A DNA stretch of 42,498 bases, taken from IMG/VR virus record IMGVR_UViG_3300037670_000028, positions 1-42,498 of that record; one strand, written 5' to 3'. Position 1 is the first letter of the stretch. The number at the start of each line of letters is the position of its first letter. A program made the translations under genes and the position numbers. Below the pieces are notes generated by a model. It searched no databases. It saw only the letters and a list, made by a program, of their open reading frames with translations, and was not told where the DNA came from. The DNA is from a virus. Shown piece by piece: positions 28,802 to 38,803 of this stretch.

Positions 28802-31432
28802 ATGGCCTTGAAGTTATCCGTCATCTTCGATGGTAAGAATCAGAAACTAAAGCAAGCGACCAAAGACAGTGAAGCGGCGCTTCAGGGGCTGCAGTCTACG
28901 GCCTTGCGCGTGACAGGCGTTATCGCAGCCGCCTACAGCACCGCTACGTCAGCACGAGCTTTGCTCGACAATCAGAAAATGGTTGACCGTTGGAATGCGC
29001 AAATGCGCGTTGCTGCCGGTGGTACTGAAGAAGCCCGCGTTAAGATGGGTGAACTGAAAACCATGGCGCGCGAAACCGGTACTGATTTGGGTGAGCTTGT
29101 AAACGGATTCACTCGTCTGGCGGTTTTAGGTCTCAATCCCACCGAAGAGACCATGCTCTCCTACATGAATACCTCCCGGGCAATGGGTAAGAGTCTAGAG
29201 CAGTTCATTGAGGCTGTTGCGGATGCGTCGGTTGCCGAATTCGAGCGCCTGAAAGAGTTTGGTATCAAAGCCCGTAACGAGGGTGAGACCATTAAATTCA
29301 CCTTCCAGGGGATAACCACCGAAGTTGAGAATAACGCTAACGCGATTCAGGACTTCCTCCGCAGTCTTGGCGAAAACCAGTTCGCCGGCACGGTTAAAGA
29401 TCAGGCCGACACCGTCGAAGCTGCAATGAACAACTTCCGAACCCAGTGGATCGAGACGCTTCAGACTATCAATGAGAGTGGTATCGGCGATGCGATGAAG
29501 GAGAGTATCAAAGCGGGCACCGAAGCGCTTGGCGGCTTTACCACATTCATTCAAGAAGAAGGTGAAACCATTGTTGATGTTGGCAAGGCGATTGCCGCGG
29601 TGTTTGCGGCGAGAATTTTGGGATCTACAGCGGCAGCCACACAAGGGTTTATAGTTCACCAAGCCGCCCAGACGCGGGTAATTGCGCGTTACGCAGCTAT
29701 GAATGGCATGACCGGGATGGCTGCAACGAGGTTAATAGCCGTTGGTAGTGCCGCGCGGGTAGCGTCAGCCGGGATGGCTATGTTAGGCGGCCCTGTTGGT
29801 GTTATTGCGCTGGTCGCATACGGCGCGTTTCGTCTAACTGAGGGTTACAAAAGCAATATCGAGGCAAGCGAGAAATGGATACAGAAAGAGCGCGAACGAC
29901 TGCAATTGCTACCTCAGCTGAGCTCAGCTCAAGAGGAGTATGAGCGATCATTTGGCCGGTCTCTTGATCAGTCTGAAAACCGTATGCGTCAGTATGAGAA
30001 CAGTGTGGATGAGTCGTTTAGAAAAATGGCCGAATCACTTAGTCACACTGAATTTCAATCGCAAATAGATAAGTCTGCTGCTGCATTAAGGCGTGCTGAA
30101 GAGCGCCTTCAGCGCTACACCGAGGCCGGCGTAACAAACCAAATGCGGATGATGCAAGCAAAGGAGGCTGTCCGCAAATACAAAGCTGAAATAGAAATCC
30201 TGCAGAATATAATGCCGAATCTAACAACTTCTGAACAGCAGGCAGCAGAAAAGTTCGGGGCATTGACCGATAAACTGGCAGAGCAAATACTCGCGCTTTC
30301 CATGAGTGAAGATGCATGGGAACGTCACCAGATAATGCAGCAGGCTGGTGCTAACTTAACTGATCAGCAAGTCGCAGCCATTGACCGCCTGATTGGGCGT
30401 ATTCGCCAGCTAAAAGCTGAAGCCAACCTTGGCGATGTCATAGACGAAATGAACCAAAGCGCTGCCATGGCAGGAATGAGCGAGGATGAGCGTGAGCGGT
30501 ACCGATACGAACAGCGGGTGGATTATCGCAATTTAGCTCCTGAGCAACGCATGCAATTTGACCAATCATGGAACAATATGCAGCAAGCCGAGGAGCGCCA
30601 GCAAGTTAACCAAGATTTTAGCAATTTGCAGGAAACCATGAGCCAAGAGGGCATGAGCCCGCTTGACAGGCTAGAGTCTGAAAAAGAACAGCGCATAGCC
30701 ATTATTGAGCGTTATGCTGAAATGGAGAGGTTAACTGAGGAGCAAACACAGGCTTTAATTACTCAGGTTCATGAGCAAGAGAAAAGAAAGCGGGAACAGC
30801 TGCAGGCCCAGCAGTTGCAGCATAACTTGGCGGCAGGTCAACAGTTGTTTAGCGGTTTAGCCGGCATGGCCAAGGCATTTTCTGGCGAGCAAAGCGGCAT
30901 ATATAAGGCTATGTTTGCGGCCAGCCAGGCTTTTGCCATCGCGCAATCCATCGTAGCTATACAGACCGGCATTGCCCAGGCAGCCTCGCTACCATTCCCC
31001 GCTAACCTTGGCGCAATGGCTACGGTTGCAGCAGAAACAGCAAGCATTGTAACTACTATCAAGGGAACAAATTACCAAGGTCAAGCTCACGATGGCATAG
31101 CCCGAGTTCCCGCAAGCCACGAAGGCACATGGATGCTGCGCAAAGATGAGATGGTTTTGAACCCAGAGCAGCGCGAAAACTTTGAATTCTTGGTGGATCA
31201 CCTCAAATCGCAGCGGCCTGGCAATAACGCCGCGGCAGGTGGTGTTGGCGGCGGTGGCTCGCCAAGAATTGAAATATTCAATGAATTCAAATTCGAGGGC
31301 GGAGCCGGCGGCAACCGCGAGGAAGTCGAGCAAGCTGTAACTGCAGCAAATGAGCGCTTTAAAGCTGAATTGATTGATGACTTCTCATCGGGCGGTCGCA
31401 TCTACCAAACGCTAAAAGCCAAAGGCGGGTAA
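28802..31432 (+). CDS. Tape measure protein
   Basis: An 876-residue tail-length ruler. The N-terminus KLSVIFDGKNQKLKQATKDS is typical of tape measures; there are extensive coiled coils (370-680) and two hydrophobic regions (about 260-345 and 690-750, for example AAQSLPFPANLGAMATVAAE-like segments). The Gln/Glu-rich centre (MNQSAAMAGMSEDERERYRY) is helical. At roughly 1.5 angstrom per residue it would set a tail of about 130 nm (inference). It starts one base after the chaperone stop. Confidence 0.93.
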   Translation: MALKLSVIFDGKNQKLKQATKDSEAALQGLQSTALRVTGVIAAAYSTATSARALLDNQKMVDRWNAQMRVAAGGTEEARVKMGELKTMARETGTDLGELVNGFTRLAVLGLNPTEETMLSYMNTSRAMGKSLEQFIEAVADASVAEFERLKEFGIKARNEGETIKFTFQGITTEVENNANAIQDFLRSLGENQFAGTVKDQADTVEAAMNNFRTQWIETLQTINESGIGDAMKESIKAGTEALGGFTTFIQEEGETIVDVGKAIAAVFAARILGSTAAATQGFIVHQAAQTRVIARYAAMNGMTGMAATRLIAVGSAARVASAGMAMLGGPVGVIALVAYGAFRLTEGYKSNIEASEKWIQKERERLQLLPQLSSAQEEYERSFGRSLDQSENRMRQYENSVDESFRKMAESLSHTEFQSQIDKSAAALRRAEERLQRYTEAGVTNQMRMMQAKEAVRKYKAEIEILQNIMPNLTTSEQQAAEKFGALTDKLAEQILALSMSEDAWERHQIMQQAGANLTDQQVAAIDRLIGRIRQLKAEANLGDVIDEMNQSAAMAGMSEDERERYRYEQRVDYRNLAPEQRMQFDQSWNNMQQAEERQQVNQDFSNLQETMSQEGMSPLDRLESEKEQRIAIIERYAEMERLTEEQTQALITQVHEQEKRKREQLQAQQLQHNLAAGQQLFSGLAGMAKAFSGEQSGIYKAMFAASQAFAIAQSIVAIQTGIAQAASLPFPANLGAMATVAAETASIVTTIKGTNYQGQAHDGIARVPASHEGTWMLRKDEMVLNPEQRENFEFLVDHLKSQRPGNNAAAGGVGGGGSPRIEIFNEFKFEGGAGGNREEVEQAVTAANERFKAELIDDFSSGGRIYQTLKAKGG

Positions 31433-31437
31433 ATATC

Positions 31438-31453
31438 GGAAAAAACACGGGTG
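31438..31453. repeat. Dispersed 16-bp repeat, copy 3, with hairpin
   Basis: GGAAAAAACACGGGTG starts five bases after the tape-measure stop. Its CACGGG (31446-31451) pairs with CCCGTG (31464-31469), forming a hairpin without T-run in the gap before the next tail gene. Copy 2 has no matching CCCGTG, so the stem is not general. Confidence 0.85.
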
Positions 31454-31507
31454 GTTGATTCTGCCCGTGCCATAGACAATCCCCATACATGATGTTGAGG
31501 GATGCCA

Positions 31508-32107
31508 ATGATTACCCAGTTTCCTGAATTGCCGGTGTCTCGCTCCGGCTTCCAAATAATGACCGCAACTGAGCTGCTCTTTTCGCCTTACAACAAGGTT
31601 GAAGAAGTATGGGAAGAGCCCGGGGATAAGTGGCGCTGCACATTAGCTTTTAACTTTCTAACCCGCGAAGAGTTTCGTGTGCTTGATGCTTACTTGGCAT
31701 CGCTGCGCGGTCATGTTGGCGTCACCATGATTCGTGACACAGCTCACGAAAACGCACTACTTAACTCATCAAGCCTTGCGTGCGACCAGGACAACGTTTA
31801 CGGCAACGCATTACCCATCAATGGCGCACCGGTTAATGCACTATTCGCTAAGGCGGGCGACCGCTTTCAAATTGGTAACCAACTCTTAAAGCTCACCGAG
31901 GATGCCACCGCGGACGCCACTGGTCGTGCCACGCTGCGCGTACAACCGGAAATCAGAAATCCTATTGATTTTGGTGAGCCTCTCATCACAACGAACCCGC
32001 GCGGCGCATTTCGCATTGATAACCCAAATAGCCTGCCAACCTGGGCGGGCAACAAGAAGATTGTGCGCGGTATTCAGCTTGAATTTATAGAGGCCTTGAA
32101 CGTATGA
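31508..32107 (+). CDS. Distal tail protein-like minor tail protein
   Basis: A 199-residue protein, MITQFPELPVSRSGFQIMTA at the start, then KWRCTLAFNFLTREEFRVLD and GQAT-type beta segments ending IVRGIQLEFIEAL. It follows the tape measure, the position of distal tail or minor tail proteins in siphophages. The ATG at 31508 is chosen because GAGGG sits six bases upstream; the ATG at 31502 would leave no spacing. Confidence 0.78.
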   Translation: MITQFPELPVSRSGFQIMTATELLFSPYNKVEEVWEEPGDKWRCTLAFNFLTREEFRVLDAYLASLRGHVGVTMIRDTAHENALLNSSSLACDQDNVYGNALPINGAPVNALFAKAGDRFQIGNQLLKLTEDATADATGRATLRVQPEIRNPIDFGEPLITTNPRGAFRIDNPNSLPTWAGNKKIVRGIQLEFIEALNV

Positions 32108-32724
32108 GATTTGAAGACCCGAGCATCAGTGAGCTAATCGAAACCACGCCAGAAAAGCGTTTACTGTTGTTTGGCGAGCTTGAATTTCCAAGCGGTTGGG
32201 TGCTTGCACACACTGGTGTTGGCGATAGAACGTACAACGGTCAAACCTATAAGGGTATTGGCGAGCTTGCGCAAATCGGGAGATTCAAAGAAAACGCCTC
32301 GCGCGGTGCGAATACGCTCGATTTAACCATGCGCATTGACGATATCACCTTGTTTGCCGATGTGGTTCACGAGGACCCAATAGGCGGCGATGCACGAATT
32401 CACCTGGTAGCACTTGACGAGGACCGTCGCATCGCCGGAGGTGCACTTCTATTTGATGGCCTCATCGCTAACGCCCACGTCATGAAAGGCAAGCCGTTCA
32501 CGGTTAATTTACGCCTGTCTGACTGGTGGGAGCGATGGAGTCAGCCGGTTCAGAACGCCAGAATGACGGATGAGGCGCAGCAATCCCTACACCCGGGCGA
32601 CAAGTTTTTTAACCAAGTCGAAATCATCGCCAAAGGCATTGATAGCGAAGTGCCTGGCAACAAAGTTGGCGGCGGTGGTAGCGGCGGTAAGCCCGGACAC
32701 CCAGATGCGAGGAAAATGAAGTAA
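32104..32724 (+). CDS. Tail hub/baseplate-type protein (DUF2163-like)
   Basis: A 206-residue protein. It has LLLFGELEFPSGWVLAHTGV, then YNGQTYKGIGELAQIGRF and LDLTMRIDDITLFADVV, resembling DUF2163/hub-type proteins that connect the tail tube to the tip. The C-terminus is Gly/Lys-rich (GGGGSGGKPGHPDARKMK), probably flexible. It overlaps the previous gene by ATGA-type geometry and the next by one base. Confidence 0.75.
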   Translation: MRFEDPSISELIETTPEKRLLLFGELEFPSGWVLAHTGVGDRTYNGQTYKGIGELAQIGRFKENASRGANTLDLTMRIDDITLFADVVHEDPIGGDARIHLVALDEDRRIAGGALLFDGLIANAHVMKGKPFTVNLRLSDWWERWSQPVQNARMTDEAQQSLHPGDKFFNQVEIIAKGIDSEVPGNKVGGGGSGGKPGHPDARKMK

Positions 32725-33128
32725 TGCGAGTACGTGACTGGTCAACACGCTTAATTAGCTTGCTGCAAGAGCGGCGTCTCATGCCGTTCGAGTGGGGTAA
32801 GCACGATTGCTGTTTATTTGCAGCAGATGCCTATATAGCGCTTTGTGATAAAGATTTGGCGAGCGAGTTTCGTGGTCGTTACAAAACTGAGCTTGGCGCT
32901 TACCGAGCTTTAAAGCGCCTTGGCTACGAAAGCGTTGATGATGTACTTAGCGCCAAGCTAGGTGAGCCCAAAGCGACCAAGCTGCCTGAGCGTGGTGACA
33001 TCCTTTTAATTGACTACGAAGGCCAGCTAACCGCAGGCGTTCATTTTAACGCTGCTTGGGTGGTCGGTGAGAACGGCCTTGTTCAAGCGCCGCCATCGTG
33101 GATTGTGAAAGCATGGAGTACTAAATAA
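32724..33128 (+). CDS. NlpC/P60-like tail peptidase (DUF6950-like)
   Basis: A 134-residue protein. The motif FEWGKHDCCLFAADAY carries the likely catalytic cysteine at the start of a helix, and RGDILLIDYEGQLTAGVHFN has the following strand and histidine. Such tail-associated cysteine peptidases cut peptidoglycan stems for DNA entry. It lies between the hub and tail-tip genes, the lambda K position. Active-site pairing is inferred from pattern. Confidence 0.78.
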   Translation: MRVRDWSTRLISLLQERRLMPFEWGKHDCCLFAADAYIALCDKDLASEFRGRYKTELGAYRALKRLGYESVDDVLSAKLGEPKATKLPERGDILLIDYEGQLTAGVHFNAAWVVGENGLVQAPPSWIVKAWSTK

Positions 33129-36100
33129 TGCCTATGGCCATAGCGGCGGTAGCCGTTGGTGTTGCAGCAGGTGTGGTGTATGGCGTAACAGTTGGCATCA
33201 TTGTCGGTATTGGCATGCTTGCACTGCAGAACGCTATTAAGCCAGAAATGCCGAGCGTTGAAGAGAACATCACCACAGCCCAAACCATGACTACGCAACC
33301 ACTGCAGCCAAGGCGTGGCGTATATGGTGAGCAGGTGGTGTCTGGTTCGCTTGTGGGCTATGGCCGCACGAAGCAGGGCGATAAAGACGTGCACGTGTGC
33401 GTGATTACACTTGCAGGCCATCACATTGAAGACGCTGAGTTATACGAAATCAATGGCAATCCACCGCACTCTGGCTGTGTCGCGCATATCTACGATGGCA
33501 CGCAAACTGTTGCATCAGTACACGCCAAATGGCACTGCGAAGGATGGACGGACGACCACGTTGGTCATGGCGTTGCCTATGCGGTTGTTTATATTCCGAT
33601 TGACCCTGACGCCATGTCTGGTGGCTTGCAGAACATCACATTCAAGGTGAAGGGCGCCAAGGTTTACGACCCACGCAAAGACACCACAGTTGGCGGTGAT
33701 GGCCCACACCGAGCTGATGACCCATTGACGTGGGAATGGAGTGACAACAGCATTCTGTGCGCGCTTGATTATGTGCGCTTCAAAGGCTTTCAAAAACTGT
33801 CACTGAACAAATTTGACTTAGCTCACATTGTCGAGCAGGCAAACATCTGTGACGAAGATGTGGAATACAAAGATGCAGACGGCGTCTCGCATTACGAGAA
33901 ACGCTTCACCGCCAACGGCACATGGATGTATGACGAAAGCCCACCGAGCGTTCTGCAGCGGCTGCTTATGTCTTGCGGCGGCAAGCCGTACCGTCGTGGC
34001 GGCAAAATCTATTTGCAGACAGCAAGCTATCATGGCTTAGCGACACTCACGCTCACTGAAAATGATGCCGCTGATATTATTAAAATCTCGCCACACCGTG
34101 AGTTGCGAGACCGCGTTAACTTAGTGCGCGCTAGCTTCGTTGACCCTAAAAAGGGGTATCAACCGACCGATGCGCCGGTGCACAAGAATGCTAATTACAT
34201 TGCATCAGACGGCATGGAGCTCGAAGATGACCTGCAGCTGAGCTTTACTAACTCAAGCACTATGGCGCAGCGCCTCATGAAGTACCACATGGAACGTAAC
34301 CGCGCCGGTATGCGCATTGAATTTCCGTGTAAGGGCAAAGGGTTGTCAGCGCTTGCGGGCAAAACAGTGCGCATCAATTTGCCAAATGAGGGTATCGATA
34401 AAGAATTTATCGTTGCTGAATGGGATTTTGACCGCCGCAAGAAGATAACCAACTTACTGCTTGAAGAAGAATCGCCACTACTTTACTCAGACAGTACGGT
34501 ACCCAATGAAGGTGATATCACACCAAACACAAACCTGCCTGACTTTAACGTGCCAGAGCCACCAGAGTCGGTTGCGTTTACGCTTGATGCGGTGAGTGTA
34601 CACCGCCAAGGCTTCGTGGAATGGTCGCACCCAGTGCCGCGTGCAGTGAGCGAGTACATCATTCGCTTAGTAAAAGATAGCGCTACTGTGGTTGAATACT
34701 CGAGCGTAGCAAGCTCAAGCGTACAGATGCGTCAAGATATCAACGGGCTTGATGCAGGGCAGTACTCCATTGAGATATACGCCAAGAACCGCTTTGAGCG
34801 TTTAAGCGCGCCAGCAACGGTATCCATCACGTTAAATCAACCGTCCGCACCGACCCAATTGTTGATCACTGCTGGCAACTGGGAAGCGACCTGCAAACCC
34901 GTGCTTGCCGGTATCGGTCTTGGCACCATGTTCGAGTTCGCTTTTGGTGATACCACTAATGTTATCGGGCGGGGCGCGTCCATATCGCAACCTGGTCTGG
35001 TACCAGAAACCCAGTACACATTTTACGCGCGCACAATCAACCCGCTTGGCCAGTCAGATTGGGTATCGCAAACGTTCACCACAACCAAGGTGCCCGAGCA
35101 AATCGACCCGCTTCTACCTGAATCGCAAATCATCCAGGACATCAATGACACACTCACCGGCATTGGTGAGCGCATTGATGAAGAAGCAGGCCGTATCAAT
35201 GACACCGAAGAAAGCATTGAAGAGCTGGTGGCGTCAACGCGCAACATAAGTTACATGCTCGATACTGAGGGCGTGGACCGCGCCGCAAGCGATATGCAGG
35301 CTATGTTGGCCATTGCGAACCAGTCAGCCGCGCGCCTCGAAATGGAGCGCCGGCAACGCAGTGGCGAACGCCTGATTGGCGCTGTGGTTGAGGTCAACCC
35401 AGAGACGGGCGAAATCACTAACCTGGCGTATAGCTACACCGATAGCGCATTTACGCAAGCGGCGTTACGGATGGACGGCATTGACGGCTCAATCAATGCG
35501 GCCATTGAGCGCATTTCAATGAATGAGGGCGCTGTTGAGAACTTATCGAGCGAACTGACGTTGCTGCCTGGTCTCATTGAAGCGCGTGCGACAGCTATTG
35601 TCGCAAGTTCAATCAGTGCGCTACAGCCTGCGCATGCGTTTAACTTTTTTGACTCGACGCAGCATTGGGAAGCAGTCACGGGCACCATTGCACCGGTGAA
35701 TAACACCATTGAACTAACTCACGGCGACATTGAGAATACGCGCCTTTTCTATGATGCGGCCGAGAACCCAGTGCTGCGCCTTGAGGTTGAGCGGCTGGCG
35801 GGTACCGGCTGGAGCGGAACCGTCATTGTCTATTTCGATGGTGGCGGCTCGCAGTCTTACCCTGGCATCATTGATGCGGTCGAAGCCGGTGAGCTAGTTG
35901 TACGCAACGTGGACTTCCGAGGTCTTGAAACCTATGCCGGCATGATTAACGGTATGCGCATTGAGCTTGGTGCATCCGCAGCGGATGAGTTCCGCGTGAA
36001 GTCGCTGACCATTGGCAAGCCCGATGCGGCCATGCAGCAACTTGAGCAAGTGGAATACCGCGTCAATGATGCATTTATCGCCATTGATGGCCTTGAAGGC

Positions 36101-38800
36101 CAAATAAACTTGCGCGTAACCTCAGAGCACTATAACAACAACACCGTGACCTTTGGCAACGTTGAGCAGACGCTTGATGCCATTGAGTCATACGCGCAAA
36201 TCAAGGCGACTTACACGACGCTGAACACTGATGGCACCATCGCTAAAGCAAATGCGGCCGCAGTATTTATCGATGGACAAACGGGCACCATCACGCAAAT
36301 CGTGCAGACGATTAACAACCGTGTCGATGATGTTGAAGGGCAAGCGCAAGCGGCTTCACAAACCGCAAACCAAGCAATGAGTGAAGTGGATGCCGCCAAT
36401 GGCCGCATTCGTAACCAGGTGATTTCGACCACGCAAAATGCTATCGCTGATGCTGAAAACGCGGTTGCAGCAGTGCTTGAGGCTTATCAGGGCTTCTTAC
36501 AAGGTCAAGAGCTTGCCAATACCCGCATCAGCCTGGCATCCGCTCGCCGCGACCTGCAAGCGCAAAGTACTGAGCTGTCAGCCTTTGCCAATGAAACACT
36601 TGAACTGCTGGCCGTTACAGCGCAAGAAGCTGAAGCACTAGAGGCGCGGGTAGACCAAGCGTTCACTGCTATCAGTAATGCTGAAGCCGCTCTTACCCAG
36701 GCACGCATATCACTGCAATCGCAAATCTTAGGCGCCGGTACCGACGCCACACGCAAAGCAACAGCCAATGCGCTTGACCTGCTCAACGCCCGGATTGGCT
36801 ATTGTGAATTAAACGGCTCACCAACTGGCCATGAAACCCGTGAAGCCTGCGAGGATGCCGGCGGCACATGGATATCAGCGCCACTCGCTGAAGCGCTACG
36901 CAACGTGCAGGTGCAGACCGAAGACGGCAGCTATGCGCGCGTGTCACAGCTTGCCCAGGCGTTCGTTGATGATGATGGCCAACTCACTGCAATTGGCTCT
37001 ATGCTGACCGACAACGCAGGACGCATCAGCGGCATGCTGAACCGCAATACAGGCCTGCAAAGCTCGCTCGACTTCATAGCCGGCGAAACTCGTATTGGGG
37101 ACGTGGATGAGCAAGGCAACTATATCCCGCTATTCTGGCTTGATGCAGCGGCGGGTGTGTTAGCGATTAAAGCGCGCCTTGAGCTCACTGACGGCAACTC
37201 CATCACAACGCTTGATGACTTAAATAAAGCAATAGATACCAATCTAATTCGACCAACGTCACACTGGGTTCCCGGAACAAGTGGCTCACAAGGGCCATTC
37301 TCACGAAATGGCACCGATGCAGAGAACTCAATCGTATTAAAGGCAGGTCCTTTTGGTATCGATGAGCCAGTCTGGGTGACGGCAGGTGGCAACAATGACG
37401 GCGATGGCGGCTGGAACGTCAATGTTCCGATAGACCCGAACAAAACCTATCGGCACATTGTATGGATGAAGCAAGTTGGCGGCGCTGGCTACCAAACTCT
37501 GTATTTCGGCTGTTCACAAACCAACACAAAGAACCTTGACGGCACGACCAACAGCAACCCATACCATTGGAATGGTGACTTACCGTCACTTGATAAGTGG
37601 TATGTGCTGATTGGTATTGTGCACAAGCAATCCTACGCCGGTGGCTATTCTGGCATATCCGGCATATACGACCCAGCCACCGGTGAAAAAGTTGTTAGCA
37701 TCACTGAGTTCAAAAGTGGCTCAGCAACAACACAAACCCAGAGGGTATATCGCTATTACGCTACAAATATATCAAATCAAGCAGAGTTTGCTCGCCCACG
37801 CTTTGAAGTGGTTGATGGCACGGAGCTCAGTCTAAATTCCGTTATCGGTAGCTCTTCTGGTGCACCTGGTCCAGTAGGGCCTAGCGGCGCAGGTTTCTAC
37901 GGAGGCACATGGCCAGACATTAATTGGTCGCTTGGCTGGAATCGCTTTGTTGAAGTTGCTGGACGCAACCCAATCCCCGGCGATATCCTCGTGCAGACGC
38001 GCTCGGATGGCACGAGCTCAAGCGCACAAAAACGCAACGCCGCGAATAACGGTTGGGAGCCGGTGGCGCTGCAAATAAACGGCTCTATGGTTGCCACCGG
38101 AACCATTGCTGGCGATAAGCTCATTGCCGGCACATCACTCAACGCTCCGGTCATCATGTCTGGCCAAATCCAAATGGTGGGCGCAAGCCACATGAAAATA
38201 ACCACGGCCACGCCATTTGGACCGAACGACCTGATTGAGTGGTACGGACCTAAGAACACCTACACGTACAACAGCAGTACTGGCACGGTAAAATTTGACG
38301 GACTCACCAAGGCCAACGCAATCACGTACCTAAGTTCAACCGGTCAAGCCTATTTCGGTGGTTCAATCACCGCCGGCACGCTCAAGAATGCGGTGCAGTC
38401 ATCACAGCTGGGCAACACCGACGTTACTGTTGGTCCGTTTGGCTCTAACGGCGGCATCATTGAAATCAAATGCTCAGTGAGTGCGTCACGCTCGACCGGG
38501 TTGGTCTCTGGCTCGTGCCCAAGCCCAGCGCCACCAAACCCATCGGCAACACTGAAGCTTTACCGCGTCACATCAGGTGGTGAAATCCTTGTGGCCACAC
38601 AAGGCGTTTCGGGCTCTTACACCTGTATGCAAGAAGGCCCTGAAATGATTGAAAGCTGGAACTTGAGCGGCAGCTTCACTTACACCGATAACTTACAAAC
38701 AACAAGCTCTCGAACCTACCGGCTCGAAGTAACTAATAACACAACGCCATTGCTGCCTAACGGCAATCAGCGCTTATCACTTATAACTGAAGAGGCATAA
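33128..38800 (+). CDS. Tail tip/central fibre protein, lambda J-like
   Basis: A 1890-residue receptor-recognising tip protein. It starts with a hydrophobic Ala/Val/Gly segment (about 3-35), typical for J-like proteins, followed by the hub domains (VSGSLVGYGRTKQGDKDVHV; TWEWSDNSILCALDYVRFKG). Fibronectin-type segments lie around 480-660. Long helical repeats (ASQTANQAMSEVDAANGRIR) come between 690 and 1200. Short Cys motifs (YCELNGSPTGHETREACEDA), a single collagen-like GAPGPVGPSG and a C-terminal part with GSMVATGTIAGDKLIAGTSL follow. It precedes the DGR target, which may attach to its distal end. Confidence 0.9.
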   Translation: MPMAIAAVAVGVAAGVVYGVTVGIIVGIGMLALQNAIKPEMPSVEENITTAQTMTTQPLQPRRGVYGEQVVSGSLVGYGRTKQGDKDVHVCVITLAGHHIEDAELYEINGNPPHSGCVAHIYDGTQTVASVHAKWHCEGWTDDHVGHGVAYAVVYIPIDPDAMSGGLQNITFKVKGAKVYDPRKDTTVGGDGPHRADDPLTWEWSDNSILCALDYVRFKGFQKLSLNKFDLAHIVEQANICDEDVEYKDADGVSHYEKRFTANGTWMYDESPPSVLQRLLMSCGGKPYRRGGKIYLQTASYHGLATLTLTENDAADIIKISPHRELRDRVNLVRASFVDPKKGYQPTDAPVHKNANYIASDGMELEDDLQLSFTNSSTMAQRLMKYHMERNRAGMRIEFPCKGKGLSALAGKTVRINLPNEGIDKEFIVAEWDFDRRKKITNLLLEEESPLLYSDSTVPNEGDITPNTNLPDFNVPEPPESVAFTLDAVSVHRQGFVEWSHPVPRAVSEYIIRLVKDSATVVEYSSVASSSVQMRQDINGLDAGQYSIEIYAKNRFERLSAPATVSITLNQPSAPTQLLITAGNWEATCKPVLAGIGLGTMFEFAFGDTTNVIGRGASISQPGLVPETQYTFYARTINPLGQSDWVSQTFTTTKVPEQIDPLLPESQIIQDINDTLTGIGERIDEEAGRINDTEESIEELVASTRNISYMLDTEGVDRAASDMQAMLAIANQSAARLEMERRQRSGERLIGAVVEVNPETGEITNLAYSYTDSAFTQAALRMDGIDGSINAAIERISMNEGAVENLSSELTLLPGLIEARATAIVASSISALQPAHAFNFFDSTQHWEAVTGTIAPVNNTIELTHGDIENTRLFYDAAENPVLRLEVERLAGTGWSGTVIVYFDGGGSQSYPGIIDAVEAGELVVRNVDFRGLETYAGMINGMRIELGASAADEFRVKSLTIGKPDAAMQQLEQVEYRVNDAFIAIDGLEGQINLRVTSEHYNNNTVTFGNVEQTLDAIESYAQIKATYTTLNTDGTIAKANAAAVFIDGQTGTITQIVQTINNRVDDVEGQAQAASQTANQAMSEVDAANGRIRNQVISTTQNAIADAENAVAAVLEAYQGFLQGQELANTRISLASARRDLQAQSTELSAFANETLELLAVTAQEAEALEARVDQAFTAISNAEAALTQARISLQSQILGAGTDATRKATANALDLLNARIGYCELNGSPTGHETREACEDAGGTWISAPLAEALRNVQVQTEDGSYARVSQLAQAFVDDDGQLTAIGSMLTDNAGRISGMLNRNTGLQSSLDFIAGETRIGDVDEQGNYIPLFWLDAAAGVLAIKARLELTDGNSITTLDDLNKAIDTNLIRPTSHWVPGTSGSQGPFSRNGTDAENSIVLKAGPFGIDEPVWVTAGGNNDGDGGWNVNVPIDPNKTYRHIVWMKQVGGAGYQTLYFGCSQTNTKNLDGTTNSNPYHWNGDLPSLDKWYVLIGIVHKQSYAGGYSGISGIYDPATGEKVVSITEFKSGSATTQTQRVYRYYATNISNQAEFARPRFEVVDGTELSLNSVIGSSSGAPGPVGPSGAGFYGGTWPDINWSLGWNRFVEVAGRNPIPGDILVQTRSDGTSSSAQKRNAANNGWEPVALQINGSMVATGTIAGDKLIAGTSLNAPVIMSGQIQMVGASHMKITTATPFGPNDLIEWYGPKNTYTYNSSTGTVKFDGLTKANAITYLSSTGQAYFGGSITAGTLKNAVQSSQLGNTDVTVGPFGSNGGIIEIKCSVSASRSTGLVSGSCPSPAPPNPSATLKLYRVTSGGEILVATQGVSGSYTCMQEGPEMIESWNLSGSFTYTDNLQTTSSRTYRLEVTNNTTPLLPNGNQRLSLITEEA

Positions 38801-38803
38801 ACC

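Noticed and set aside
37860-37895. Collagen-like domain in the tail tip
   Set aside because: Only about three Gly-X-Y triplets (GAPGPVGPSG) are present, too short for a triple helix; noted as a motif only.
33128-38800. A second DGR target or VR in the tail-tip gene
   Set aside because: No further segment matching the template repeat, especially its GC-rich 3' end, was found outside 40227-40342.
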